Positions 8,220 through 17,070 are shown, counted from the stretch's first letter. The stretch: DNA of 64,000 nt from Candidatus Leptofilum gracile (GCA_016713825.1 JADJOJ010000003.1:434001-498000), one strand, 5' to 3'. Program-made: numbers and translations. The notes: generated by a model not told the origin, from the letters alone.

Positions 8220-8762
8220 ATGTCTCGCATTGGTAAGGCCCCCATTACTATTCCAAATGGGGTACAAATTGAAGTGAAAAAAGGGAGTGTCAACGTTAAG
8301 GGTCCTAAGGGGCAACTAACGCAAAAGGTGCATCCCGATATGTTGTTTGAGCAGGAAGATGGGGTATTGACGGTGAAACGGCCGTCTGACTCTCGTCAAC
8401 ATCGCTCTTTACATGGCCTTACGCGGGCCCTCATCAGCAACATGGTGATGGGTGTCAGCGATGGCTTCAGCAAAATCTTGGATATCGAAGGTGTTGGCTA
8501 CCGCGCAGAAATGGACGGACAGACGTTGGTTTTGAATGTCGGTTACTCCCATCCTGTTCGCTTTGTCCCACCCCAAGATGTTTCCTTCGCTGTTGAAAAC
8601 CGTAACAAGACAATCATTGTTACCGGCATCGACAAGCAGGTTATTGGTGAAGTCTCTGCGGTTATTCGCAAACAGCGTCCCCCAGAACCATACAAGGGGA
8701 AAGGGATTCGCTACAGAGGTGAACACGTTCGCCGTAAAGCTGGTAAGGCTGGTAAGGTTTAA
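8220..8762 (+). CDS. rplF: 50S ribosomal protein L6
   Basis: Large-subunit protein near the GTPase-associated centre. It has 180 residues, beginning MSRIGKAPITIPNGVQIEV, and carries the C-terminal signature PEPYKGKGIRYRGEHVRRKA. TTGGAGG precedes the ATG. An ACGGCCGT occurs near 8380, where it is read as Arg-Pro (VKRPSDS), one of the three possible imprints of that palindrome. Confidence 0.98.
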   Translation: MSRIGKAPITIPNGVQIEVKKGSVNVKGPKGQLTQKVHPDMLFEQEDGVLTVKRPSDSRQHRSLHGLTRALISNMVMGVSDGFSKILDIEGVGYRAEMDGQTLVLNVGYSHPVRFVPPQDVSFAVENRNKTIIVTGIDKQVIGEVSAVIRKQRPPEPYKGKGIRYRGEHVRRKAGKAGKV

Positions 8763-8775
8763 AGGTTAGTTTGAC

Positions 8776-9138
8776 ATGGCTATTAAATCAAAGATTGCAC
8801 GTAAACGGCGTCATCGCCGTATTCGGAATAAGATTTCAGGTACTGCTCAACGGCCGCGTTTGAACGTTTTTCGTAGCCTGGACCATATCTACGCTCAGGT
8901 AATCGACGATGTTGCTGGCAAAACCATTGTTTCAGCTTCTACAGTTGATAAGGCGCTGCGCAGCGAAGTGGTGGGTAAGCCCAAGAAAGACCAGGCAACG
9001 ATGGTTGGTAAGGCAATTGCCGAGCGGGCCAAAGCGGCTGGTGTTTCAAAGGTGCTATTTGATCGGGGTGGTTATTTGTATCACGGCCGTATCAAAGCCT
9101 TGGCCGATGGCGCTCGCGAGGGTGGTCTCGATTTCTAA
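8776..9138 (+). CDS. rplR: 50S ribosomal protein L18
   Basis: 5S rRNA-binding protein of the central protuberance. The 120-residue sequence has KRRHRRIRNKISGTAQRPRL at the N-terminus, NVFRSLDHIYAQVIDD after it, and the C-terminal VLFDRGGYLYHGRIKALADG, all diagnostic. No strong ribosome-binding site precedes the ATG (only GGTTAG), so coupling to rplF 13 bases upstream may support its translation. Confidence 0.97.
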   Translation: MAIKSKIARKRRHRRIRNKISGTAQRPRLNVFRSLDHIYAQVIDDVAGKTIVSASTVDKALRSEVVGKPKKDQATMVGKAIAERAKAAGVSKVLFDRGGYLYHGRIKALADGAREGGLDF

Positions 9139-9234
9139 AAGAAGTTCAGACAGATTCAGGCTGCCATTGGCTTGCTGAACTGGAAATGCTGCGCCAAAAC
9201 AATTGTGTGATGGCGCAGCTGTATGGAGAGAGAA

Positions 9235-9753
9235 ATGGGTCAAAGACGACAAAGTTTCGAACAGGAATACGATGAGCGCATCATCGACATTACCCGTGTG
9301 GCTAAAGTTGTGAAGGGTGGTCGCCGTTTCGCCTTCCGGGTGACTGTTGTGGTAGGCGACAACAAAGGACGCGTGGGCGTAGGTGTTGGCAAGGCGCGCT
9401 CCGTGCCGGATGCAATCCGCAAGGCATTGGAAGCCGCCCGCAAATCGCTCACTCGCGTACCGATTGTTGGCAGCACCGTTCCGCATGAGATTGTTGGTGT
9501 GCATGGTGCCGCGCGGGTGTTGCTCAAACCAGCTTCACCCGGTACAGGTGTTATTGCCGGTGGTGGCGTACGTGCCGTTATTGAGGCAGCTGGCTACAAG
9601 GATATCCTGTCAAAATCTTTGGGCAGTGCGAATGCTTTGAACGTGCTCCAGGCTACCATGAATGGCCTGCGCAGCCTGAAAAGTGTTCAAGAAGTTGCCT
9701 CAGATCGCGGCAAGGAAGTAGCTGACGTTACCCCATTCTGGAGTCGTGACTAA
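9235..9753 (+). CDS. rpsE: 30S ribosomal protein S5
   Basis: Small-subunit body protein involved in decoding accuracy and mRNA unwinding. Two in-frame ATGs exist, at 9223 and 9235. The second is chosen because GGAGAG lies a few bases ahead of it, whereas nothing comparable precedes the first; it gives 172 residues starting MGQRRQSFEQEYDERII. Signature stretches are KVVKGGRRFAFRVTVVVGD, RVGVGVGKARSVPDAIRKA and SPGTGVIAGGGVRAVIEAAG. The stop TAA overlaps the ATG of rpmD. Confidence 0.95.
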   Translation: MGQRRQSFEQEYDERIIDITRVAKVVKGGRRFAFRVTVVVGDNKGRVGVGVGKARSVPDAIRKALEAARKSLTRVPIVGSTVPHEIVGVHGAARVLLKPASPGTGVIAGGGVRAVIEAAGYKDILSKSLGSANALNVLQATMNGLRSLKSVQEVASDRGKEVADVTPFWSRD

Positions 9754-9935
9754 TGGCTAAATTACGCATTACGTATTCAAAAAGTTCAATTGGTTATAAA
9801 AAAGATCAAAAGGGAACCATCCGTGCACTTGGTTTTTCCAAGTTGAATCAGACGGTTGAGCATGAAGATACGGCCGCTATTCGTGGAATGGTTAACAAAG
9901 TCAGTCACCTGGTGACTGTGGAAGAGGTTAAATAA
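9753..9935 (+). CDS. rpmD: 50S ribosomal protein L30
   Basis: Small large-subunit protein of 60 residues. It reads AKLRITYSKSSIGYKKDQKG, then GTIRALGFSKLNQTVEHED, with the usual RGMVNKVSHLVTVEE end. It overlaps rpsE and rplO by single-base TAATG junctions on both sides, so the three are almost certainly translated together. Confidence 0.97.
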   Translation: MAKLRITYSKSSIGYKKDQKGTIRALGFSKLNQTVEHEDTAAIRGMVNKVSHLVTVEEVK

Positions 9936-10390
9936 TGAAATTACACGATCTGCGCCCAAATGAAGGCAAAACCAAAAAGCGCAAGCGAGTGGGTCGTGGT
10001 ATCTCCGCTGGGCAGGGTAAAACCGCCGGTCGTGGTACCAAAGGCCAGGGCGCTCGCAGTGGTGGCGGCAAAGGCATCTACTTTGAAGGTGGTCAGCTGC
10101 CATTGGCCCGTCGTTTGCCTTACAAACGTGGTTTTACCAACGTCAATAAGGTTCATTACAAGCCAGTTAACCTAAAAAGCCTGGCAGAGTTCGACTTCGA
10201 AGGTGCTGATGTAACCCCAGAAGTTATGTCCGCAATTGGCCTCATCAAAAAACCAACAGACCCAGTTGTTGTATTGGGCGATGGTGAACTGGATGTGGCC
10301 CTGACGGTAAAGGCCCATCGTTTTTCCGCAACTGCTAAAGAAAAGATTGAGGCAGCTGGAGGTACGATCGAGGTACTCCCCCTGGCATAA
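9935..10390 (+). CDS. rplO: 50S ribosomal protein L15
   Basis: Large-subunit assembly protein. It has 151 residues, starting MKLHDLRPNEGKTKKRKRVG, followed by the Gly/Lys-rich signature GRGISAGQGKTAGRGTKGQG and later GGQLPLARRLPYKRGFTN. Its ATG overlaps the rpmD stop. Downstream, 54 bases separate it from secY; that gap contains the short inverted repeat GGCAAACTTGCC, too weak to call a terminator. Confidence 0.98.
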   Translation: MKLHDLRPNEGKTKKRKRVGRGISAGQGKTAGRGTKGQGARSGGGKGIYFEGGQLPLARRLPYKRGFTNVNKVHYKPVNLKSLAEFDFEGADVTPEVMSAIGLIKKPTDPVVVLGDGELDVALTVKAHRFSATAKEKIEAAGGTIEVLPLA

Positions 10391-10444
10391 TGCGTTTTTG
10401 AAGGCAAACTTGCCTTCTCAAACGCCGATTATTGGAGGAAAATC

Positions 10445-11815
10445 ATGATCGAATCAGTCAGAGCTGCCTTTTCCCTGCCAGATTTACGCCGTCGTATTCT
10501 TTTTACGGTGTTCATTTTGGTGATCTACCGTTTGGTAGCCAACATTCCCGTACCTGGGGTTAATTTGTCTGCCTGGTTAAGTTTTACTGCTGGTAACAAT
10601 CAGTTGGTTAACTTTTTAGATTTACTGTCTGGTGGTGCGGTTCGGAATTTTTCTGTGATGGCAATGGGTGTGTACCCTTACATCACCGCATCCATCATTA
10701 TTCAGCTACTCACGCCAATTATCCCGCAATTGCAGGAAATGGATTCAGAAGGTGAATCTGGGCGGAATCGTAAGAACCGTATCACTTACTATTTGACTGT
10801 ACCCCTGGCTTTGTTACAGGCAATTGGTCAAATTCGTTTGATTGGTTTTAGCATTGGCGTGGGTGGTGCAGATGGCCTGGCACAGATTATGCCAAACTTT
10901 GGTTTTGCCCCAGAGCAGCTGCTGCCGACGTTCACAACGCTGTTAGCCATGATGGGTGGTACGATGTTTGCCATCTGGATGGGTGAGTTGATTACTGAAG
11001 ACGGTATTGGTCAGGGTATCTCGCTTATCATCTTTGGTGGCATAGTTTCTGGTATTTTGCCAGGCGTGGCTGGTTTGTTCCAGCTAGACGATACAGTGGC
11101 CAAGGTCTTCACAGTTCTTGCCTTTTTGTTGATAACGGTTCTTACAATTTTTGTTATCGTGATTGTGCAAGAGGGACAGCGGCGAATACCTGTGCAATAC
11201 GGCCGTCGTGTTCGAGGTCGTAAAGTTTATCAGGGCCAAAGCAGCTACGTGCCGCTGAAAGTTAACACCGCCGGGATGATCCCGATCATCTTTGCCCAAT
11301 CAATCCTCACCTTCCCATCTGTATTGTCTGGGCTGTTTATTAGCGGCGATGGCGGTTTTGTTGATACGGTTGCTACGGCGGTTAGTCGCTTTGGCAATGC
11401 AGACCCAACAGTTGCCCCCGTTGGCTTTGTGATTTACTGGTTATCCTTCTTCATTTTGGTTGTAGGCTTCACCTTTTTCTACACCGATGTGATGGTACGC
11501 CAGCAAAACATTCCGCAAACGTTGCAGCGGCAAGGCGGTTTCATCCCGGGTATTCGTCCAGGTAAGCGCACTGAAGATTACATTACCAAGGTTGTGCGCC
11601 GTATTACCTTTGCTGGGGCAATCTTCTTGGGTGTCATCGCCATTTTGCCCGGCATAATGAGCCTGGTTGGCGTTATCTTGAACATCCCAGGTATTGAACA
11701 GAGCACCCTGGTTGTTAGTGGTTCTGGCCTTATCATCGTCGTAGGTGTGGTCATCGACACGATGCGCCAGCTTGAGTCGCAACTGTTAATGCGTCAATAT
11801 GAGGGTTTCATCTAA
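10445..11815 (+). CDS. secY: Protein translocase subunit SecY
   Basis: Channel-forming subunit of the SecYEG translocon in the cytoplasmic membrane, which moves unfolded proteins out of the cell; the window encodes many Sec substrates. The protein has 456 residues and about ten hydrophobic segments. It shows the SecY start (FSLPDLRRRILFTVFILVIY), the first signature GVYPYITASIIIQLLTPIIP and the cytoplasmic loop RRIPVQYGRRVRGRKVYQGQ. Its position after rplO is standard, and a GGAGG ribosome-binding site is present. The stop overlaps the adk ATG. Confidence 0.98.
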   Translation: MIESVRAAFSLPDLRRRILFTVFILVIYRLVANIPVPGVNLSAWLSFTAGNNQLVNFLDLLSGGAVRNFSVMAMGVYPYITASIIIQLLTPIIPQLQEMDSEGESGRNRKNRITYYLTVPLALLQAIGQIRLIGFSIGVGGADGLAQIMPNFGFAPEQLLPTFTTLLAMMGGTMFAIWMGELITEDGIGQGISLIIFGGIVSGILPGVAGLFQLDDTVAKVFTVLAFLLITVLTIFVIVIVQEGQRRIPVQYGRRVRGRKVYQGQSSYVPLKVNTAGMIPIIFAQSILTFPSVLSGLFISGDGGFVDTVATAVSRFGNADPTVAPVGFVIYWLSFFILVVGFTFFYTDVMVRQQNIPQTLQRQGGFIPGIRPGKRTEDYITKVVRRITFAGAIFLGVIAILPGIMSLVGVILNIPGIEQSTLVVSGSGLIIVVGVVIDTMRQLESQLLMRQYEGFI

Positions 11816-12390
11816 TGAAAACCTTTGTCGTTCTAATGGGGGCTCCTGGTGCTGGTAAAGGGACCCAGGCAAAGAAGTTGGAAGCGAAGTTGGGCTTACC
11901 CCAGGTTGCCACAGGAGATCTTTTTCGGGCAAATTTAAAAAACGAAACGGATCTTGGTAAGCTGGCACGCACTTATATGGACAAAGGGGAACTCGTCCCG
12001 GATGAGGTTACCGTGGCCATGGTGCGTGATCGTCTTTCCCAGCCAGATTGTGAGCAGGGGGCCATCTTGGATGGCTTTCCCAGAACGACGGCCCAGGCCC
12101 AGGCTTTGGATGCTTTGCTGGAGGAATTCTCTGCAAAAATTGCGGTGGTTCCCTTTATAGATGTGACCCAGAATATGCTGGTGCAGCGTCTTGCCAAGCG
12201 AGCTGAAATCGAAGGTCGGGCAGACGACAACGAAGAGACAATTCGGGTGCGAATGGAAGTTTATCGGTCGGAAACAGCGCCTTTGTTGAATTATTATGAT
12301 GAAAAGGGGCTGTTGGTAAAAATCAATGGGGAACAATCTATTGATGAGGTAACGGCCGATTTAACCAAAGTTGTGCAGCAAGTGATGTGA
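11815..12390 (+). CDS. adk: Adenylate kinase
   Basis: Catalyses ATP + AMP to 2 ADP in the cytoplasm. The P-loop GAPGAGKGTQA is at residues 9-19, the AMP-binding stretch ATGDLFRANLK follows, and ILDGFPRTTAQAQALD is the NMP-domain signature. With 191 residues it is a short-lid form; there are no zinc-binding cysteines, and the lid is represented by RAEIEGRADDNEETIRVRM. The ATG overlaps the secY stop (TAATG). In many bacteria map and infA follow; here neither does. Confidence 0.97.
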   Translation: MKTFVVLMGAPGAGKGTQAKKLEAKLGLPQVATGDLFRANLKNETDLGKLARTYMDKGELVPDEVTVAMVRDRLSQPDCEQGAILDGFPRTTAQAQALDALLEEFSAKIAVVPFIDVTQNMLVQRLAKRAEIEGRADDNEETIRVRMEVYRSETAPLLNYYDEKGLLVKINGEQSIDEVTADLTKVVQQVM

Positions 12391-12544
12391 ATTAAGGAAT
12401 TTCTGGACAGAAAAGCAGTTTGATGGCAAAATAGTAGATTGCTTTGGATGCAAGCCGAAACAACTATTTTCTCAAGTTTTTTACCAGAAATAATAGAATG
12501 AGCTGAACAGTCTGATGCATGTGAGACTGTTTGAGGAGCTAAAG

Positions 12545-12658
12545 ATGAAAGTATCAGCGTCTGTTAAACGTCGTTGCCCAAAGTGCAAAATTATTAAGCG
12601 GAAAGGTGTTGTGCGCGTGATTTGTGTTGACCCAAATCACAAGCAGCGCCAGGGGTAA
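12545..12658 (+). CDS. rpmJ: 50S ribosomal protein L36
   Basis: Smallest ribosomal protein, 37 residues, from ATG at 12545 to TAA at 12656. The protein starts MKVSASVKRRCPKCK and ends NHKQRQG; the zinc ligands Cys11, Cys14, Cys27 and His32 are all present. GGAGC precedes the start. It lies between adk and rpsM. The 154 bases between adk and rpmJ hold no open frame that resembles infA or map. Confidence 0.96.
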   Translation: MKVSASVKRRCPKCKIIKRKGVVRVICVDPNHKQRQG

Positions 12659-12724
12659 CAAGAGTGTTGCGCCAATGGTATTCGTTGGTGCAAGATTATC
12701 TCGTAAGGAATTTCTGGAGGAATT

Positions 12725-13105
12725 ATGGCACGTATTGCTGGTGTGGATATCCCCCGTAATAAGCGGGTAGAGATTAGTCTAACATACATTTATGGCATTG
12801 GTAAAACCACCAGTCAGGAAATCCTGACCAAGGCCGGTGTTGATGCTAATACGCGAGTGCAGGATTTATCGGAGAGCGAAGTGACGCAGCTGCGTCAGAT
12901 TATCGACAGCGAGTATGTTGTGGAGGGTGATCTGCGTCGTGAAGTTGCCATGAATATTAAGCGCTTGACGGAAATTGGTTGTTACCGTGGTTTGCGGCAT
13001 CGCCGTCATTTGCCTGCGCATGGGCAGCGGACAAAAACCAATGCTCGTACGCGTAAGGGTCCCAAGAAGACGGTTGCCGGACGTGGACGCCGTAAGGGTA
13101 AATAA
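12725..13105 (+). CDS. rpsM: 30S ribosomal protein S13
   Basis: Small-subunit head protein contacting the P-site tRNA and the large subunit. It has 126 residues, beginning MARIAGVDIPRNKRVEISLT, with YIYGIGKTTSQEILTKAGVD and the C-terminal signature GLRHRRHLPAHGQRTKTNAR. CTGGAGG lies just before the ATG. It heads the alpha-type group rpsM-rpsK-rpsD-rpoA-rplQ. Confidence 0.98.
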   Translation: MARIAGVDIPRNKRVEISLTYIYGIGKTTSQEILTKAGVDANTRVQDLSESEVTQLRQIIDSEYVVEGDLRREVAMNIKRLTEIGCYRGLRHRRHLPAHGQRTKTNARTRKGPKKTVAGRGRRKGK

Positions 13106-13182
13106 TTCATCGTTGATTTTGATGGGTGGGTGAGGATACGGCCGTATCCCCCCTACTCATTGGTTAGGTTTTAGGAGACGGA

Positions 13183-13575
13183 ATGGGACGTAGAAGACAG
13201 TCACAGACACGTAAAAAAGTAAAACGGATGGTGCCACAAGGGCAGGCACATATTTTTGCCACCTTCAACAACACCATCGTTACCATTACAGACATGGCCG
13301 GTAATACAATTTCTTGGTCGAGCGCTGGGAACTCTGGTTTTAAGGGCTCGCGCAAAAGCACCCCTTATGCAGCGCGTTTGGCAGCACAGAATGCTGCCCG
13401 TGTGGCCCAAGAAAGTGGTATGCAGGAACTGGATGTCATTGTAAAAGGGCCAGGCCCAGGCCGCGAGCAGGCCATTCGCTCTTTGCAGGCATCTGGCATT
13501 CGCGTAAAAAGCATTCGCGATATTACGCCTGTGCCCCATAATGGATGCCGCCCGAAGAAAAAGCGCCGCGTCTAA
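13183..13575 (+). CDS. rpsK: 30S ribosomal protein S11
   Basis: Platform protein next to the mRNA exit in the 30S subunit. It has 130 residues with GQAHIFATFNNTIVTITDMA near residue 20, TPYAARLAAQNAARVAQESG in the middle and DITPVPHNGCRPKKKRRV at the C-terminus, all diagnostic. A 77-base spacer with a TACGGCCGTA palindrome near 13137-13146 separates it from rpsM. AGGAGA precedes the ATG. Confidence 0.98.
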   Translation: MGRRRQSQTRKKVKRMVPQGQAHIFATFNNTIVTITDMAGNTISWSSAGNSGFKGSRKSTPYAARLAAQNAARVAQESGMQELDVIVKGPGPGREQAIRSLQASGIRVKSIRDITPVPHNGCRPKKKRRV

Positions 13576-13592
13576 ATTTTGTTGTTGAGGAT

Positions 13593-13621
13593 GTGCACCT
13601 GGTTCGAGCAATCTGGTGCAC
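13593..13621 (+). other. Stem-loop in the rpsK-rpsD spacer
   Basis: A perfect 7-bp inverted repeat, GTGCACC (13593-13599) and GGTGCAC (13615-13621), lies in the 159-base gap before rpsD. S4 represses alpha-operon translation through a leader structure in enterobacteria, so a regulatory role is conceivable. No T-run follows, which argues against a terminator, and no resemblance to the known S4 pseudoknot can be shown by eye. Confidence 0.3.
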
Positions 13622-13734
13622 TGGGAAATTTTCCTGAATCAAATTCGGAATTTACAGTTTATTTTTTTGAGAGGGAAGAAGGGGTGTTGCCACACCTGTA
13701 AACCTCTCATTTTAGCTTGAATACGGAGGTTAAG

Positions 13735-14376
13735 TTGGCAAGGTATACTGGTCCAGTATGTAAGCTTTGTCGCCGTGAGGGCGAAAAGCTGTTTTTGAAG
13801 GGGTCGCGTTGTTTGACTCCCAAATGCTCTTTTGAGCGTCGTTCCTATCCCCCAGGGGAACATGGTCGCGATAATCAGTTCCGTCGTGGACGTGCATCAG
13901 ATTATTTGTTACAGCTGCGCGAAAAGCAGAAAGCTCGCCGTATTTACGGCGTGATGGAGCGTCAGTTTAACCGGTATTTCCGGCGTGCGACGCAGCGGGT
14001 TGGCCTGACAGGTACAAACTTGCTGGTTTTGCTGGAGACTCGTTTAGACAACGTGGTTTATCGTTTAGGCTGGGCTGATTCACGGGCTCAGGCTCGTCAA
14101 TTGGTGCAGCATGGGCATATTACGCTGAACGGCCGTAAAACAGGTGTACCATCTGCGCTGGTTTCCCCAGGCGACACCGTTGGTGTGCGCTCTGAAAGTA
14201 TGCGGCGCACCTATTTTAAGGATCTACGTCAAGATTTGGATGACCGGCAGGTACCCCGCTGGCTATCTTTAGACGTTAGAAATGTGTCCGCAAATGTTGT
14301 GAATTTACCTGCTCGTGATGATATTGATGTTTCTATCAATGAGCAGCTTGTTGTTGAATATTACTCCCGGCGGTAA
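13735..14376 (+). CDS. rpsD: 30S ribosomal protein S4, zinc-binding form
   Basis: Primary 16S rRNA binder and fidelity protein. The start is TTG at 13735, eight bases or less after GGAGG at 13725; it yields MARYTGPVCKLCRREGEKLF, the usual S4 start, and 213 residues. An upstream in-frame TTG at 13717 lies before the ribosome-binding site and is rejected. Cys9, Cys12, Cys26 and Cys31 form the zinc site of the C+ type. The S4 RNA-binding domain reads RLDNVVYRLGWADSRAQARQ. Confidence 0.97.
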   Translation: MARYTGPVCKLCRREGEKLFLKGSRCLTPKCSFERRSYPPGEHGRDNQFRRGRASDYLLQLREKQKARRIYGVMERQFNRYFRRATQRVGLTGTNLLVLLETRLDNVVYRLGWADSRAQARQLVQHGHITLNGRKTGVPSALVSPGDTVGVRSESMRRTYFKDLRQDLDDRQVPRWLSLDVRNVSANVVNLPARDDIDVSINEQLVVEYYSRR

Positions 14377-14415
14377 TTTTAACCGTCCTGAGCCTAGCAT
14401 AGGGAGGTATGTACG

Positions 14416-15384
14416 TTGGCTATTAGTAACCTTATACTGCCCAAAATTGAAAGCACTGCGATGTCGCGTGAATACGGCCGTTTTATCCTTGGCCCATTGG
14501 AAAGAGGGTATGGCACAACCTTGGGCAACGCTCTGCGCCGCGTCTTGCTTGCATCATTGCCGGGGGCTGCTATTACGTCTATTCGCGTTACCGATGTACC
14601 ACACGAGTTTTCGGCCATCGAGTACGTGCGCGAAGATATGATGCAGTTGATTCTGCACATTAAACAGCTGCGCCTAAAGTTACATGGTACAGACACCGCA
14701 CGGTTGCGGCTGGAAGTACACGGCGCGGGCACCGTCACCGCCGCAGACATTCAAACGCCCCCAGAGGTAGAAATCATCAACCCCGACCTGTACTTGTTTA
14801 CGGTCGATTCTGATGACGCCTTTTTGGAGATTGAAATGACGGCCGAAACTGGTCGCGGTTACTCTCCAGCTGAGGAGCGTGGACGTTTGCCCATTGGCGA
14901 GCTGCCCGTTGACGCTATTTTTAGCCCCATCCGGCGCGTTGGCTACGAAGTTGAGAAAACCCGCGTAGGACAAGCGGCAAATTATGATCGCGTCGTCATG
15001 CAGATTTGGACAGATGGCACCATCAAACCAGAAGAATCGCTGGCACAGTCGGCCCAAATTATGATGCAATATTTGCGGCCTATTGCTGGTGTGAGCGAAG
15101 AAACCTTCTTGCCTGTTGAAGAGGAAGAAGAGGAAGAAGGGGCCATCCCGAATGAAATTTACGATACGCCGATTGAGCAGCTTGATCTGAGCGTACGCGT
15201 CTTCAATTCTTTGAAGCGGACCGGCATTACCAAAGTGGGTGAAATGCTGGATATGCTGGAGCGTGGCGAAGAAACCATGCTGGCCATCCGCAACTTCGGT
15301 GAGAAATCGCTGGATGAATTGAAAGATCAACTGCGCGCCAAAGGCTTTTTGAGAGATGAAGAGGGGGAAACGGCCGCTGCTTAG
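14416..15384 (+). CDS. rpoA: DNA-directed RNA polymerase subunit alpha
   Basis: Dimerising scaffold subunit of RNA polymerase. The protein has 322 residues: an N-terminal domain with GPLERGYGTTLGNALRRVLL and VTDVPHEFSAIEYVREDMM, an acidic linker (VEEEEEEEGA around residue 236), and a C-terminal domain with LSVRVFNSLKRTGITKVGEM and NFGEKSLDELKDQLRAKGF that contacts UP elements and activators. The start is TTG at 14416 behind GGGAGG. Two ACGGCCGT-type sites flank the 3' end, one of them directly after the stop. Confidence 0.98.
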   Translation: MAISNLILPKIESTAMSREYGRFILGPLERGYGTTLGNALRRVLLASLPGAAITSIRVTDVPHEFSAIEYVREDMMQLILHIKQLRLKLHGTDTARLRLEVHGAGTVTAADIQTPPEVEIINPDLYLFTVDSDDAFLEIEMTAETGRGYSPAEERGRLPIGELPVDAIFSPIRRVGYEVEKTRVGQAANYDRVVMQIWTDGTIKPEESLAQSAQIMMQYLRPIAGVSEETFLPVEEEEEEEGAIPNEIYDTPIEQLDLSVRVFNSLKRTGITKVGEMLDMLERGEETMLAIRNFGEKSLDELKDQLRAKGFLRDEEGETAAA

Positions 15385-15420
15385 GTACGGCCGTTCGCCT
15401 AACAAAACGAGGTAAACATC

Positions 15421-15843
15421 ATGCGACACAGAGTAAGCGGTCGTAAGTTGGGTCGAGACAGCGCGCATCGTAAAGCATTGCGCAAAAATATGATTGCCGA
15501 GCTGCTCGTCCACGAACAAATTCTGACCACAGAAGCAAAAGCACGAATGCTGCGTCCCGCAGCCGAAAAAATTATTACCATGGCCAAACGGGGGCTCGCC
15601 AAGAACGATGTCGCCCAGGCTATTCATGCGCGGCGCCTGGTTGCCGCACGCATCGCTCGTTTCCGTCAGGCAGAAGATGAAGACGGCGTTTCCGGCGAGG
15701 TGGATGTTGTCAAGAAACTGTTCGACGACATCGCCCCCCGCTATGCTGATCGGCCAGGTGGGTACACCCGCATGGTTAAAATTGGCAAACGCTCCGGCGA
15801 TAATGCCGATATGGCATTGATCATGCTGGTTGACGGGGAGTAA
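15421..15843 (+). CDS. rplQ: 50S ribosomal protein L17
   Basis: Large-subunit protein near the tunnel exit. It has 140 residues; MRHRVSGRKLGRDSAHRKAL is the standard N-terminus and ILTTEAKARMLRPAAEKIIT follows. A short insert (AEDEDGVSGEV, near residues 83-93) lengthens the middle compared with the roughly 117-residue forms. truA begins three bases after the stop. Confidence 0.97.
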   Translation: MRHRVSGRKLGRDSAHRKALRKNMIAELLVHEQILTTEAKARMLRPAAEKIITMAKRGLAKNDVAQAIHARRLVAARIARFRQAEDEDGVSGEVDVVKKLFDDIAPRYADRPGGYTRMVKIGKRSGDNADMALIMLVDGE

Positions 15844-15846
15844 TGC

Positions 15847-16611
15847 TTGCAAACTTATGCTGCTCTGATTGCCTACGACGGCACAGAGTATCATGGTTTT
15901 CAGCGGCAGGTTGAAACGCAACCAACCGTACAGAGCACCCTTGAAGTTGTCCTGAGCCGGCTATCCCGCCAACCCGTTACGGTGCTCGGCTCAGGCAGAA
16001 CAGACAGCGGTGTTCATGCAGTTGGACAAGTCATTTCCTTTTCTCTGGCGTGGCGGCATTCCAGCGAAGATTTACAGAAAGCGCTGAATGCCAATTTGCC
16101 AGAAGATATCGCAATTTTACAACTGAAACAGGTACCATCCTCCTTTCATCCCAGGTATGATGCCCAGCGCCGGGCTTACGTGTACACGGTATACGATGGC
16201 CCGGTGAGACATCCGCTAAAGCGGCGGTTTAGCTGGCATGTTTACAAGCCATTGGATGAAGAAAAGATGAACCGGGCTGCCAAATCATTGTTGGGTACAC
16301 ACAACTTTGCCACCTTTGGACAGCCACCACAGGGTAATAACTTTGTGCGTGAGCTGTTTGTGGCCGAGTGGCTGCGCTCTGAAAATGATTTAACCTTTCG
16401 GATTGAGGCGAATGCGTTTCTATACCGGATGGTGCGCAGCATTGTGGGCAGTTTAAAGCTGGTGGGAGATGGTACCTGGACTATCGAAGAGTTTGTGCGG
16501 GCGTTTCAGGCTGAAAATCGCCAGGCGTGCGGTACAGTGGCTCCCCCACAAGGTCTTTGTCTTGTTTCTATAACGTATAAAAACCTGAGCTGGTCTGATG
16601 GATCGGCTTAG
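15847..16611 (+). CDS. truA: tRNA pseudouridine(38-40) synthase TruA
   Basis: Converts uridines 38-40 of the tRNA anticodon stem to pseudouridine. It has 254 residues; the catalytic aspartate is in GSGRTDSGVHAVGQV (Asp at about residue 53), and NAFLYRMVRSIVGSL near residue 191 is the other TruA hallmark. The start is TTG at 15847; the ATG at 15843 that overlaps the rplQ stop is out of frame. It is placed between rplQ and rplM as in many bacteria. Confidence 0.95.
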   Translation: MQTYAALIAYDGTEYHGFQRQVETQPTVQSTLEVVLSRLSRQPVTVLGSGRTDSGVHAVGQVISFSLAWRHSSEDLQKALNANLPEDIAILQLKQVPSSFHPRYDAQRRAYVYTVYDGPVRHPLKRRFSWHVYKPLDEEKMNRAAKSLLGTHNFATFGQPPQGNNFVRELFVAEWLRSENDLTFRIEANAFLYRMVRSIVGSLKLVGDGTWTIEEFVRAFQAENRQACGTVAPPQGLCLVSITYKNLSWSDGSA

Positions 16612-16628
16612 ATGTAGGAGAAAGCGGC

Positions 16629-17057
16629 ATGAAAACGTTCATCACAAAACCAGCCGAGGTTGAACGCCAATGGCATGTTGTGGATGCTCAGGGCCAAACT
16701 TTAGGCCGGCTGGCATCGCGCATTGCTGCAATTTTGCGCGGCAAGCATAAGCCAGGGTTTTCCCCCTCGGTGGACTGTGGCGATTACGTCATTGTAATCA
16801 ACGCAGAAAAAATTCATGTAACGGGTCGGCGTATGGATCAGAAGATGTATTACAGACACTCTGGTTATCCGGGTGGCCTGACAGAAATCAGCTTGCGTGA
16901 CCAATTGGAAAAATTCCCAACGCGTCCGATTGAAGCGGCCGTTAAAGGGATGCTGCCCAAAAATAAGCTGGGACGCAAGATGATTAAGAAGCTGAAAGTT
17001 TACGCGGGTGAAGAGCATCCGCATCAGGCACAGCAGCCTGTTCCAATGGAACTGTAG
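16629..17057 (+). CDS. rplM: 50S ribosomal protein L13
   Basis: Early-assembly protein of the large subunit. It has 142 residues with WHVVDAQGQTLGRLASRIAA at the start, DYVIVINAEKIHVTGRRMDQ in the middle and GMLPKNKLGRKMIKKLKVYA near the end, all canonical. TAGGAG precedes the ATG. It is followed by rpsI after 13 bases, the usual L13-S9 pair. Confidence 0.98.
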   Translation: MKTFITKPAEVERQWHVVDAQGQTLGRLASRIAAILRGKHKPGFSPSVDCGDYVIVINAEKIHVTGRRMDQKMYYRHSGYPGGLTEISLRDQLEKFPTRPIEAAVKGMLPKNKLGRKMIKKLKVYAGEEHPHQAQQPVPMEL

Positions 17058-17070
17058 GAGATTGATTGAG

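Noticed and set aside
14680..15921. 413-codon minus-strand frame opposite rpoA, rplQ and truA
   Set aside because: Crosses three firmly identified genes and shows no domain.
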